Assembly (NCBI GenBank): GCA_014872785.1
Contig: WKFJ01000065.1
Coordinates: forward strand, 32,232-96,231
Direction of reading: 5' to 3'
DNA from: Alteromonadaceae bacterium
GTDB taxonomy: Bacteria; Pseudomonadota; Gammaproteobacteria; Enterobacterales; Alteromonadaceae
Length of the DNA: 64,000 nt
Part shown: piece after piece, positions 1-8,880 of the stretch
How the letters are laid out: each line of letters begins with the position of its first letter
Numbering within the stretch: position 1 is the first letter of the stretch
Translations under genes and position numbers: made by a program
The notes under the pieces: model-generated
Seen by the model: the letters and a program-made list of their open reading frames with translations, nothing else
Database searches by the model: none
Told to the model about the DNA's origin: nothing

Positions 1-1394
1 CCCGGATTCTCAGCAAGTTGAGCTGGAGTCAGGTTGCGAGGTGCGGTAAACGGGTGGTGTAACGCGTGGAAGTTACCGTCAATTTCCTCAAACATTGGGA
101 AGTCAACTACCCATAATGGCTTCCACTCACCTTCTAATAATTCGAAGTCTTCACCGAGTTTCAATCTCAGTGCACCCAAAGCTTCACATACTACTGTGTA
201 GCTGTCGGCGCCGAATAACAATACATCACCGTCTTGCGCGTCAACTCTTGCTACTATTGCGTTTGCAACCTCTTCACCTAAGAACTTCAGCACTGGCGAT
301 TGCAGTCCTTCTACTCCTTTAGACTTGTCGTTTACTTTCATCCAGGCGAGACCTTTCGCGCCATAGATGCCAACGTATTTTCCGTATTCGTCTAGTTGTT
401 TTCTCGACAGCTTAGCACCGCCTGGTACTTTAATTACTGCAACACGACCATTTTCGTCATTGGCCGGACCGCTGAACACCTTGAATTCTACATCCTTTAC
501 CAAGTCCGCAACATCGACGATTTCAAGTGGATTACGCAAATCAGGCTTGTCACTTCCGTATCGCTGCATTGCTTCAGCAAAACTCATGCGTGGGAATTCG
601 CCAAGGTCGACGTCTAATAAATTTTGAAACAGCTGCTTAACCATGGTTTCCGTTACTTGCATAACACCGTCAGCGTCCAAAAAGGTGGTTTCGATATCAA
701 TTTGGGTAAATTCTGGTTGGCGGTCAGCACGTAGGTCTTCATCGCGGAAACACTTTACGATTTGATAATAACGATCTAGGCCAGACATCATTAACAATTG
801 CTTAAATAGCTGCGGTGATTGCGGCAACGCAAAGAATTGGCCTTTGTGGGTGCGGCTCGGTACCAAATAATCACGAGCACCTTCAGGGGTTGCTTTAGTC
901 AGAATGGGGGTTTCAATATCTAAGAAGCCGTTGCCATCTAAGAAGTTTCTTACTGCACTAGTGACTTTTGCTCTGAATTGTAATTTTTCAGACATTTCGG
1001 GGCGGCGCAAATCCAGGTAACGGTACTTAAGACGTTGCTCTTCAGAGTTGTCTTGATTGAAATCCAATGGCAACACGTCAGCTTTATTTAGAATTTCCAA
1101 CGATTTACCGAGAATTTCAATTTCGCCGGTGCGCATGCCTTTATTGACTTGTCCCTCAGGTCTTGCTCTAACAAGGCCTTCAATCTTCACGCAAAACTCT
1201 TGACGCAAACTGTTTGCTAACTCGAATACTTCGGGTAAGTCTGGATCATAAACAACCTGGACAACACCTTCGCGATCGCGTAAGTCCAAAAAGATAACAC
1301 CACCTAAATCTCGACGTTTGCTCACCCAACCACAAAGAGTGACGTTTTTATCAATAAAACTGGCGTTTATATTCCCACAATAATCCGTGCGCAT
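1..1394 (-). CDS. aspS: Aspartyl-tRNA synthetase, 5' part only (C-terminus beyond window edge)
   Basis: Charges tRNA-Asp with aspartate in the cytoplasm. Reading leftward from an ATG at 1394 gives about 464 uninterrupted residues starting MRTDYCGNIN; bacterial AspRS is about 590 residues, so roughly the last fifth is missing. Visible parts: an N-terminal OB-fold anticodon-binding domain (about residues 1-110, with CGWVSKRRDLGGVIFLDLRD), the class II core with RYLDLRRPEM, and motif 2 (FRDEDLRADRQPEFTQID, about residues 217-234). The bacterial-type GAD insertion follows, and the frame is still open at base 1. Class II motif 3 is not in the window. The gene is divergent from the sensor kinase that begins near 1736. 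No frameshift seen; the truncation is only the window boundary. Confidence 0.96.
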   Translation of the reverse strand, partial: MRTDYCGNINASFIDKNVTLCGWVSKRRDLGGVIFLDLRDREGVVQVVYDPDLPEVFELANSLRQEFCVKIEGLVRARPEGQVNKGMRTGEIEILGKSLEILNKADVLPLDFNQDNSEEQRLKYRYLDLRRPEMSEKLQFRAKVTSAVRNFLDGNGFLDIETPILTKATPEGARDYLVPSRTHKGQFFALPQSPQLFKQLLMMSGLDRYYQIVKCFRDEDLRADRQPEFTQIDIETTFLDADGVMQVTETMVKQLFQNLLDVDLGEFPRMSFAEAMQRYGSDKPDLRNPLEIVDVADLVKDVEFKVFSGPANDENGRVAVIKVPGGAKLSRKQLDEYGKYVGIYGAKGLAWMKVNDKSKGVEGLQSPVLKFLGEEVANAIVARVDAQDGDVLLFGADSYTVVCEALGALRLKLGEDFELLEGEWKPLWVVDFPMFEEIDGNFHALHHPFTAPRNLTPAQLAENP

Positions 1395-1735
1395 TTGCTA
1401 ACCTTAATTACTTCGTCTAGTGACACGATTAGCCCCATACTGTTTATTGGGCAATCGCGTGAATTCAATCGTTATTTCAAAGACCGCCAAGTATACCTGC
1501 AACGCCACAGAAGCACATCCCTGAATTACATCAAAGCACTGTTTGTTCGTTTCATTTGTCGGATTATTAGGCATAGTTGCGGCAATTGTTATTTTAGGAT
1601 TAGCGCTCACAATGACTTTGCGCTAGATTTACTTTCATATGTTCTTTGTTTAATGCGACAGTAGTTCTTCTATTTGTAACCTTATACACATATGATAACT
1701 CTCTGTATTGCTTACTGTTTTATCCGGGAATTTGT
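1395..1735. other. Intergenic region between aspS and the propeller kinase
   Basis: About 340 bases between two divergent starts. It should hold both promoters, but I could not pick a convincing -35/-10 pair. No tRNA, repeat or hairpin with a T run was seen. An in-frame ATG at 1646 would add 30 residues to the kinase, but those residues would precede a normal signal peptide and are probably untranslated. Confidence 0.5.
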
Positions 1736-4700
1736 GTGCCAACACGTTTAAACAGTTTTTCATTTTTACTCTCTGTGCTTCTTTGCATTTGTTTTTTCAA
1801 AGCCGAAGCCGCGTTCTTCTCTTCAGTGAAACGTTTCAGTGTAGAAGACGGCTTGCCAGCCACCACCATTTATTCGATGTTAAAAGACAATAGAGGTTAC
1901 TTTTGGTTGGGCACGCCATCCGGTTTAGTGCGTTTTGATGGCTATGATTTTGAAGTTTACAGTCCTCATAATACCCACAATAAAACCATCGAAGTAGCGA
2001 ACGCAGGAAACATCTTCCAAGACAGTCAAAACAGGATTTGGATTGGCTCCTGGGGTAAAGGCGTTTTGATTTACGACCAAAATTTAAATTTAATTGCGCA
2101 TTATCAAGAAGACTTGTCTGACCCTAACGCGTTACAGAGCAACATGGTACAGGTCTTTTTTGAAGACAGTGACGGCAATATTTGGCTGGGTTCTAACGGC
2201 GGAGGTTTGGCGAAGTATGACGATGCAACGAAACAATTTACTAATTTTAAAAACACACCAGATGACAGTAAAAGCATAAGTCACAATCGTGTATGGAGCA
2301 TAGCTCAAGACAGCAAAGGCAATATATGGGCTGGTACCAGTAATGGTTTGAACCTATTGACCGATCAGAATGTCGGCACATTTGAGCGTTTTATGTCTAT
2401 TGAAAATGAGCCTACCAGCATCGACCATCCTATTGTGCGTGCGCTTTATATTGACCAGAGTGACCGAATTTGGATTGGCACCGAGTTGAGTTTTGGTGAG
2501 TTCAGAAAGGCTACGGGTCACTACAAGCCAAAGAACCCTCAAGGTGCCAATATTAACGCGGCGATAACGCGTATTCGCCAAGGCAAAGAGAAAGAAATTT
2601 GGGTAGGAACACAAAAAGGTTTGTACCGATATCAACCTAAAGATGACCAGTTCACAGCCTTAATCAACGCCACTAAATATGCGTTAATGCCACATGACGA
2701 TATTCGCGACATTTACGTTGACCAAGAAGAGTCTATTTGGGTAGCCACCCGCTATGCCGGTTTGAGTCGCATTGAGTTTACGCCGAGTAGATTCCAAAAA
2801 TATCAATATTATTCTGAACAAAGCGGCCTCCAGTCCCCAATTAAGATGGTGTACTCCATGTTGCAAGACAGTGTTGGCAACGTTTGGATAGGCACCTCGG
2901 AAGGTTTACTACTTTGGACGCCAGAAGCAACGCGAAAAATCAGCTTTGATAACTTACCCAGTGACGCCGATGTATTTGCTTTGGAAGAAGATGATAAAGG
3001 TAATCTGTGGCTAGGCATGGACAGTGGTCTGGGTATGTTACCGCTGGACAGGAGGTCGTTTGTCATCCGCAACGATATTCTCAAAGGATATGAAAATCTC
3101 GCCGTCACTAACTTGTATTTCAACAGCCGCAACTATCTCTGGATAGCCACTAATCACGCCGGTGCAGTGCGTTACAAGCAAGATGATGTCAGTTACTTTA
3201 AACACAATATTAATGATCCCGATAGCATTTCAGGCAATAGTATTGGTGAGATTTTTGAAGACGACAAAGGTCGCATGTGGGTGTCTTCTCAAGGCAATGG
3301 TGTTAACCGGTTAGATCCAGGCAGAACCAAGTTCTTCCATTACTCTGCAGGTGGAGATGAATCTTTAAAGTCGTCTTCGATAAACGACATTCAACAAACC
3401 AGCGATGGCACAATGTGGTTTGCAGGTGAACAATCATTGGACAAGCTCGACGATGTTACCGACACCTTTGAGAATATTACTCGCGGAGGAGGGCTAGAAA
3501 ACGCCAACATAAGAGCAATTGTTGAAGATGATTTTGGCGACCTTTGGTTAAGTACTGACTACGGACTGACTCAATATAGACGCAAGCAAAAGTTTTTTGT
3601 TACTTATAGGTCTGAAGATGGTTTACACAATAATCATTTTTTCCAGCGCTCACGTCTGAAAAGTGACAAATATGGTATTTTCTTCGGCGGTAACAACGGC
3701 TTCACCCGGATTACCTCGGTCGTGTCAAACCTCAGCAGCCAACTACCTAACCCGGCAATAACTGGCGTTTGGGTCGACGGCAAAAAGCTTCCTCGCTTTT
3801 CGTTTAATGACGGTTCACCACTAAAACTGCCACATACGGTGAAGAATATTGAAATTCATTTCTCGGCATTGGCATACACGGATACTGAAAACAACCAATA
3901 TCGACATCGCTTAGTTAATTTTAACGACCAATGGTCTGACAATAGCAGAGAGAACAAAGTCAGTTTCTCTGGGCTTGATTCAGGCGTGTACACATTTGAG
4001 TTGAGAGCAAGTAACAGTTTTAACGTGTGGTCCTCGCGTCCCAATCAATTGATCATTGATATTAAAACACCATGGTGGCGTCTATGGTGGTTACGGATAC
4101 TTGCGCTGTTGTTGGTAGTCTCCACGATTTATGGCTGGTATAAACACCGAACTCAAGCGCTTGCGTCACAAAAACGATTACTTGAAGAACAGGTGAATTT
4201 GCGCACTGAAGATTTAGTCAACGCGCACAAACAGTTAATTGAGTCAGAGAAAAACGCGTCGCTGTCAGGCCTTGTAGCCGGAGTTGCCCACGAAATAAAT
4301 ACCCCTGTGGGTATCAGTGTTACTGCCGCCTCGAATCTGATAGAACGTTGTAAATTATTACAACGCTCCTTTGATCAAGGTACATTGAAAAAGTCGGAGT
4401 TTGCAGGCCATGTAGATAACATTTTCCAAAGTGCCGATATGGTGCTTTCAAACCTTACCCGAGCAGCAGATTTGATACGGAGCTTCAAAGAAGTATCAGT
4501 TGATCAAATCTCTCAACAAAGAAGAACTTTTAACTTCCGCCATTACTTAGATGAGATAATGGCAAGTCTTAATCCAAGGTTACGTCGAGAAAACGTCAGT
4601 GTTGAAATTGATTGCGACGCAGATATTCAGATTGACTCATACCCCGGCGCCATAGCCCAGTTAATAACCAATCTGGCGATCAACGCTGTCTTACATGCGT

Positions 4701-4981
4701 TTGAAGAACAGGACGGCGGCATTATTAAGATCCATGTGCGCAAATCGGGAGACATGATAAATTTAAATTTCAGTGACAACGGTCGCGGCATACCAGCAAG
4801 CGATTTAGACAAAATTTTCGAACCTTTTTACACAACAAAGCGCGGAAAAGGCGGTAGTGGTCTTGGACTACAAATCATCAGTAATATCGTTAATATTCGC
4901 TTGGGCGGTACCATCAAGTGCGAAAGCGAACTAGGTAAAGGCACGACTTTTCACATGCAGTTTTTAGCAACGCCGGCATAG
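1736..4981 (+). CDS. Propeller-type membrane sensor histidine kinase (Reg_prop / Y_Y_Y / HATPase)
   Basis: Sensor kinase with a large periplasmic domain. The proposed GTG start at 1736 places a clear signal peptide (MPTRLNSFSFLLSVLLCICF) at the N-terminus; the ATG at 1646 would bury it. About 700 residues of two-component-regulator propeller repeats follow, marked by recurring D-x-x-G-x-I/L-W-x-G/A units such as DSQNRIWIGSWG and DSDGNIWLGSNG. Next come a Y_Y_Y-like beta domain, a transmembrane helix near residues 780-802 and a short coiled coil. The cytoplasmic kinase part has an H-box GVAHEINTP with His near 852, an N-box NLAINAVLHA near 979, and G-boxes DNGRGI and GGSGLGL. It ends after the ATPase domain with no receiver or AraC domain. 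No response regulator is adjacent, so the partner is unknown. In related proteins the propeller often senses sugars or glycans; the ligand here is inferred only as extracytoplasmic. Confidence 0.88.
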   Translation: MPTRLNSFSFLLSVLLCICFFKAEAAFFSSVKRFSVEDGLPATTIYSMLKDNRGYFWLGTPSGLVRFDGYDFEVYSPHNTHNKTIEVANAGNIFQDSQNRIWIGSWGKGVLIYDQNLNLIAHYQEDLSDPNALQSNMVQVFFEDSDGNIWLGSNGGGLAKYDDATKQFTNFKNTPDDSKSISHNRVWSIAQDSKGNIWAGTSNGLNLLTDQNVGTFERFMSIENEPTSIDHPIVRALYIDQSDRIWIGTELSFGEFRKATGHYKPKNPQGANINAAITRIRQGKEKEIWVGTQKGLYRYQPKDDQFTALINATKYALMPHDDIRDIYVDQEESIWVATRYAGLSRIEFTPSRFQKYQYYSEQSGLQSPIKMVYSMLQDSVGNVWIGTSEGLLLWTPEATRKISFDNLPSDADVFALEEDDKGNLWLGMDSGLGMLPLDRRSFVIRNDILKGYENLAVTNLYFNSRNYLWIATNHAGAVRYKQDDVSYFKHNINDPDSISGNSIGEIFEDDKGRMWVSSQGNGVNRLDPGRTKFFHYSAGGDESLKSSSINDIQQTSDGTMWFAGEQSLDKLDDVTDTFENITRGGGLENANIRAIVEDDFGDLWLSTDYGLTQYRRKQKFFVTYRSEDGLHNNHFFQRSRLKSDKYGIFFGGNNGFTRITSVVSNLSSQLPNPAITGVWVDGKKLPRFSFNDGSPLKLPHTVKNIEIHFSALAYTDTENNQYRHRLVNFNDQWSDNSRENKVSFSGLDSGVYTFELRASNSFNVWSSRPNQLIIDIKTPWWRLWWLRILALLLVVSTIYGWYKHRTQALASQKRLLEEQVNLRTEDLVNAHKQLIESEKNASLSGLVAGVAHEINTPVGISVTAASNLIERCKLLQRSFDQGTLKKSEFAGHVDNIFQSADMVLSNLTRAADLIRSFKEVSVDQISQQRRTFNFRHYLDEIMASLNPRLRRENVSVEIDCDADIQIDSYPGAIAQLITNLAINAVLHAFEEQDGGIIKIHVRKSGDMINLNFSDNGRGIPASDLDKIFEPFYTTKRGKGGSGLGLQIISNIVNIRLGGTIKCESELGKGTTFHMQFLATPA

Positions 4982-4988
4982 CGCTAAT

Positions 4989-6269
4989 TTAGTCTACAAA
5001 AACAAGTGAAAGTGCTGGCCAGTAAGTAATAATGACTAGGGACAGCAGTAGTATTAGCGTGAAGCTAATGGTGGCCTTATATATCTCTGTGATAGGTTTG
5101 TCGAAACGATAGCTAGAGATAAATAGGTTCATTCCCACTGGCGGGGTCATATAGCCTATCTGCATGTTAGCTAGGAAGATAATACCCAAATGAACTGGGT
5201 GAATGCCGAAAGATATGGCAATAGGCAATAACAAAGGCACCATAATGACAATTGCCGAAAAGATGTCTAAAAAAGCGCCCAAAATCAATAAGAAGATATT
5301 GAGCATAATTAAAAATTCAAGCGGACTGCTGATAGTTTCACTTACCCAGTCAAACAATCTCGTTGGTGCTTCTATCTCAATAAAATAGCTAGTTAATACA
5401 AGCGAGGCGCTCAAGATAATTAAAATCCCGCCCACCATGACCATTGCCTCACAGATAATGCCCGGCAGTTTCTTAGGTGCGATATCTTTATAAACCAACA
5501 CTTCGACAATCAAAAGATAAATCACGGTAACTACGGCTGCTTCTGAGAGTGCAAAGAAACCAGAATATATGCCGCCTAAGAGGACAATGGGCAATGGAAT
5601 TTCAAATCGACTTTCCCAACATGCCTGTTTCAATTCCTGCAAAGAAAAAGACTGCTTTGCGATGGGATTGTCTCGCTGCATCCACATACTCCAAGCTGAG
5701 AGCATCCCAATCATTAATAAGCCTGGTAGTAGCCCAGCCACGAGTAAATCTTCGATAGTCATAGACACCGACAAATCGAGTTGTAGCGCAATCACCCCGA
5801 ACAATATCAAAGGTAGCGAAGGAGGAAATAATAAGCCCAAGCTACCGGACGTTGTCACCAAGCCTAAGCTGAATTTTTGATGGTATCCTGCCTGTTGTAG
5901 CGCTGGGTATAACAAAGCTCCAAGTGCAACGATGGTAACCCCAGAGGCACCTGTAAAGGCGGTAAATAATGCGCATGTAATAAATGCAACAACAGCAAGA
6001 CCACCGGGCATCCAGCCAAGTAATGCTTGCGTCAGACGCACTAAACGCTGTGAACTATTACTGGCACTGAGTAAGTAACCTGCAAAAGTAAATAGCGGAA
6101 TCGCTTCGATCAAAGGGGTTTGGGTAATGCGATACATATCTACCGCGACCACCATCAAATCGATGTCCACCATATAAAAACCCAGCATGGCAATAGCCAA
6201 TATGCCAGCAAACAGTGGCATCCCCATTAACAGCAGAATTACGCAAAGTGCGATAAGTAATTCGATCAT
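4989..6269 (-). CDS. dctM: TRAP transporter large permease subunit (DctM family)
   Basis: The large membrane subunit of a tripartite ATP-independent periplasmic transporter. It moves solute across the inner membrane, driven by an ion gradient. At 426 residues it has the usual family length, with about a dozen hydrophobic segments from the N-terminus (IELLIALCVILLLMGMPLF) to the end. DctM hallmarks are visible: FTAFTGASGVTIVALG followed by LGLLFPPSLPLILFG, and NMQIGYMTPPVGMNLF in the second half. The ATG at 6269 lies 2 bases past the dctQ stop, so translation is probably coupled. It is the last gene of the tatT-dctP-dctQ-dctM operon and converges with the sensor kinase, only 7 bases from its end. 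The substrate cannot be told from sequence. Confidence 0.93.
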   Translation of the reverse strand: MIELLIALCVILLLMGMPLFAGILAIAMLGFYMVDIDLMVVAVDMYRITQTPLIEAIPLFTFAGYLLSASNSSQRLVRLTQALLGWMPGGLAVVAFITCALFTAFTGASGVTIVALGALLYPALQQAGYHQKFSLGLVTTSGSLGLLFPPSLPLILFGVIALQLDLSVSMTIEDLLVAGLLPGLLMIGMLSAWSMWMQRDNPIAKQSFSLQELKQACWESRFEIPLPIVLLGGIYSGFFALSEAAVVTVIYLLIVEVLVYKDIAPKKLPGIICEAMVMVGGILIILSASLVLTSYFIEIEAPTRLFDWVSETISSPLEFLIMLNIFLLILGAFLDIFSAIVIMVPLLLPIAISFGIHPVHLGIIFLANMQIGYMTPPVGMNLFISSYRFDKPITEIYKATISFTLILLLSLVIITYWPALSLVFVD

Positions 6270-6271
6270 AC

Positions 6272-6778
6272 TTATGGCTTCCCTTCTTCTGCATGCGCGT
6301 GATTGGCCTTTTGCACCACGTACAGCAAGGGTACTTTCCAGACAAGAACAGCAAAGCGCATCGCCATCAATAAGAAAACAACCGGAATAATTAATTCACA
6401 TACCCATGTAGGAATGCCAAGAAAAGCGTCGATTGGGTCTTCGTACTCTAACAGGACAAATTGCGCCGTGTAATATGCACAAGCGGCACATATCAAGCCG
6501 GTAATTAAATAGATAAGGCGATAAATAGCGTTAGCAATTTTAATGGGGAGAAAGCGAGTGATCACATCAATATTGATGTGTTTGGCTCCACGGGTAGCGT
6601 AAAGTGCACCAGACATCGCTAACCACAGCACCAACACTTTTATTGCTTCGTCGGCCCAGACCAGCCCAGAATCAAAAAAATTCCTCAGCAAAATTTGTAC
6701 AAATGCCAAGCCCAGCAGCGAAAGGAATAAACCAGCCAGGAAGCCGCGTTCAAATCTGTCTATCAATTTCCCTAGCAT
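6272..6778 (-). CDS. dctQ: TRAP transporter small permease subunit (DctQ family)
   Basis: Small four-helix membrane subunit that pairs with DctM. At 168 residues it matches the family. Hydrophobic segments lie near residues 13-33, 43-65, 85-107 and 127-150. The DctQ signature is visible in the first half (VQILLRNFF then VWADEAIKVLVLWLAMSGA, followed by HINIDVI). It is separated from dctP by 24 bases and from dctM by 2, consistent with one transcript. The C-terminus (HAHAEEGKP) is hydrophilic and predicted cytoplasmic. Confidence 0.93.
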   Translation of the reverse strand: MLGKLIDRFERGFLAGLFLSLLGLAFVQILLRNFFDSGLVWADEAIKVLVLWLAMSGALYATRGAKHINIDVITRFLPIKIANAIYRLIYLITGLICAACAYYTAQFVLLEYEDPIDAFLGIPTWVCELIIPVVFLLMAMRFAVLVWKVPLLYVVQKANHAHAEEGKP

Positions 6779-6802
6779 GAACCCTATTCGCTTTACGTTA
6801 AC

Positions 6803-7780
6803 TTATTTTAAAAGTGCTTTGAGTTTTGCTACAGACTCTGCGCTCACAGCACCCGCTTGAACCATACGACCACTGGCAATTTCAGCTAAGCGTTTCCACT
6901 CAGCTAGATCAGATGCGCTTGGCTCTAATATTTCAATACCCTGGCTTGCCAATGCCGCCAAAGCCTTATCGTTATCCGCTTTGTTCTCTACTTCCAACTC
7001 GGCAAAAATGCGTTCGAAAACCTCTTTTACTATTAGTTGATCCGGGTCTTTAAGTTTATTAAAGGCTTTATCTTGGACTGCTAATGCCGCATAAATATAA
7101 ACAAGCGGAACTTTAGTCACATACTTCACCTGAGTGTGCCATTGCAGCGTGACAGCCCCCACAGGAGAAGTCGCAATAGTATCGATAAGTCCTGTCTGCA
7201 GGCCAGCCAACACGTCACCTATTGGCAAAGGAATGGGAGAGATAGAAAATGTATCAAACGCCGCTACAGTGGCAGCATCGTCACCTGGCGCCCACGCTTT
7301 TTTACCAATGAGATCTTTTGGATGACGGATGGCGTCTTTCGACATGATGTAGGCGAAACCACCGCCGGCAAAACCGAATGTTATGAATCCGCCTTTCTCA
7401 AAACCCTCACTAATAATAGGGTCAAAGGCTGCTCTTGCGACATCCACTTGCTCTAAAGAATCAAATCCCATCGGTATAGAGTACACTTGGCTATCGGGAT
7501 AAAAACGCGCAAGACTGCCCGCAGTAACTGCGCCACCGTGTAATTGACGAATGCGGATCTTCTTCAATACAGACTCGTCGTCTCCCATCACGCCGCCGGG
7601 ATAAAATTTAATTTTTACGCGGCCGTCGGTACGGGACTTAATCTCTTTGGCACCGGCTCTGAACTTTTGCATCCATGCCGAACCGTCGGGAGAAAGCGTT
7701 GCGATTTTTAGCGTAGCAGCATTGCTTATAGAACTAGCTACTAATAAACATGAAGCTAACAATACCTTAGCGAGTTTCAT
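6803..7780 (-). CDS. dctP: TRAP transporter periplasmic solute-binding protein (DctP family)
   Basis: Periplasmic receptor that captures the solute and delivers it to DctQM. The 325-residue product begins with a cleavable signal peptide (MKLAKVLLASCLLVASSISNA). The mature part has the DctP fold signature: TLKIATLSPDGSAWMQKF, KSRTDGRVKIKFYPGGVMGD, then GLQTGLIDTIATSPVGAV in the second half, with conserved small and basic residues lining the expected cleft. It sits directly downstream of a TatT lipoprotein gene (24-base gap). In Treponema pallidum the TatT and TatP(T) proteins form a complex, and this gene is the P partner by position. Dicarboxylates, sugar acids and hydrophobic carboxylates are all possible substrates; none can be chosen. 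Confidence 0.93.
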   Translation of the reverse strand: MKLAKVLLASCLLVASSISNAATLKIATLSPDGSAWMQKFRAGAKEIKSRTDGRVKIKFYPGGVMGDDESVLKKIRIRQLHGGAVTAGSLARFYPDSQVYSIPMGFDSLEQVDVARAAFDPIISEGFEKGGFITFGFAGGGFAYIMSKDAIRHPKDLIGKKAWAPGDDAATVAAFDTFSISPIPLPIGDVLAGLQTGLIDTIATSPVGAVTLQWHTQVKYVTKVPLVYIYAALAVQDKAFNKLKDPDQLIVKEVFERIFAELEVENKADNDKALAALASQGIEILEPSASDLAEWKRLAEIASGRMVQAGAVSAESVAKLKALLK

Positions 7781-7803
7781 TATATGTTCCTATCGAAATA
7801 CTT

Positions 7804-8670
7804 TTAGAAATAGTCTTCACCGCTCGCAAGCAGCGCCCTAGCCTGCTCTTGAGCCATCCAATTGGTCAGGGTGAATTGTCCCTGCTTGGGATCTGTAGAC
7901 AGCACCTCATTGAGTAACTTGTCATGTAACTCTTGGTCAAACATCATGCGGGCGTACTGCTGTGCATAGGTCACCTTGACCATCAAATTTTTACCCTCAG
8001 ACAAACTAATCGCTTTCTCAAAATGGGCTCTACCCACTTCTGGTTTACCACCTACTGCGGGGGGTAATAAGGTACCAATGACACCTAAATATAGATGCGC
8101 ACTACCGTCTTGATAGGTTTCGTCCAATTCCACTATTTTTTGCATAACTGCCGTAATTTTAGGTAAATCAGCAATGGCAGTAAAATCGCTTGAGTTTGCC
8201 TTGAGCCAGTTGCCCCACGCAGTGCCGAGAGCGAACAAAGCGGGGACATCTTCTTTAGTGGTGGAAGTAAGTAACTGAGTTACCGCTTCATAGTTTTTCT
8301 CGGTAATACCACAGTATTTTGACTCCTGAACACATATGGCTCTTTTACCATAGTCCAATGCTCTTTGAGCGAGTCTCTGCTGTCTTTCGAGGTCGTCCAC
8401 AAAAACCGAAGAATACGCCGTATATAAACCCGCAGAAGCCATCAGCAAATCAGCGTCCGGGGATTTCTCATCAATAAAACTTTCCATCATCAACATGTAA
8501 GCTGGAAGCGCTTGTTTAACCATTTCAGGGTCGTTGTGCGAACTTATTGTGGATTGCAATTGGTCAGCTAAACTTTTTGACGCCGTAGAGACGAAAGAGG
8601 CACAACCAGAAAGCCCCACAAAGACAAAAGCGACGAGCAATAATCGTATTATCGAGCCAGAATATTTCAT
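7804..8670 (-). CDS. tatT: TatT-family TRAP-associated lipoprotein
   Basis: Predicted periplasmic lipoprotein of the TRAP TatT component family, an alpha-helical TPR-like protein that associates with the solute-binding subunit. The ATG at 8670 is chosen because it gives MKYSGSIIRLLLVAFVFVGL followed by a lipobox Cys (SGC, Cys23). An upstream TTG at 8715 would add 15 polar residues before the signal peptide. The 288-residue product contains features I recall from the family: SLADQLQSTI, QALPAYMLMMESFIDEKS, LLMASAGLYTAYSSVF, and YLGVIGTLLPPAVGGKPE near the middle. It is the first gene of the operon and precedes dctP directly. TatT has been studied mainly in spirochaetes; a role in ligand handling between binding protein and permease is inferred. 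Confidence 0.87.
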   Translation of the reverse strand: MKYSGSIIRLLLVAFVFVGLSGCASFVSTASKSLADQLQSTISSHNDPEMVKQALPAYMLMMESFIDEKSPDADLLMASAGLYTAYSSVFVDDLERQQRLAQRALDYGKRAICVQESKYCGITEKNYEAVTQLLTSTTKEDVPALFALGTAWGNWLKANSSDFTAIADLPKITAVMQKIVELDETYQDGSAHLYLGVIGTLLPPAVGGKPEVGRAHFEKAISLSEGKNLMVKVTYAQQYARMMFDQELHDKLLNEVLSTDPKQGQFTLTNWMAQEQARALLASGEDYF

Positions 8671-8813
8671 GTGAACGTTAACGTTGTGATTTGTATTTAT
8701 GGACGTTTGAGACAAGTGTAGTCTATGCTTCGGGATATTTTAAATCGGCGCAAACTTTAGCACTAACCACCGTATAAAAAAATCGAATTCACCTGAATTG
8801 TTGGTAAAAAAAT

Positions 8814-8846
8814 GTAAAAAAAGTGCCACACGAGCACTTTTTTACA
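8814..8846. terminator. Hairpin between tonB-like gene and tatT
   Basis: Inverted repeat AAAAAAGTGC (8817-8826) / GCACTTTTTT (8834-8843) with a 7-base loop. The A and T runs on each side make it a plausible terminator in either direction. On the minus strand it lies just past the stop of the TonB-domain gene, so it probably ends that transcript ahead of the tatT operon. Confidence 0.7.
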
Positions 8847-8880
8847 CCAAACCTAGATTTACTTAAAAAACGGGAAAAAC

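Noticed and set aside
1646..1735. In-frame ATG upstream of the propeller kinase
   Set aside because: It would put 30 residues ahead of a normal signal peptide; GTG 1736 fits better.
5549..5880. Plus-strand frames opposite dctM
   Set aside because: They are shadows of the hydrophobic permease codons, without start sites.
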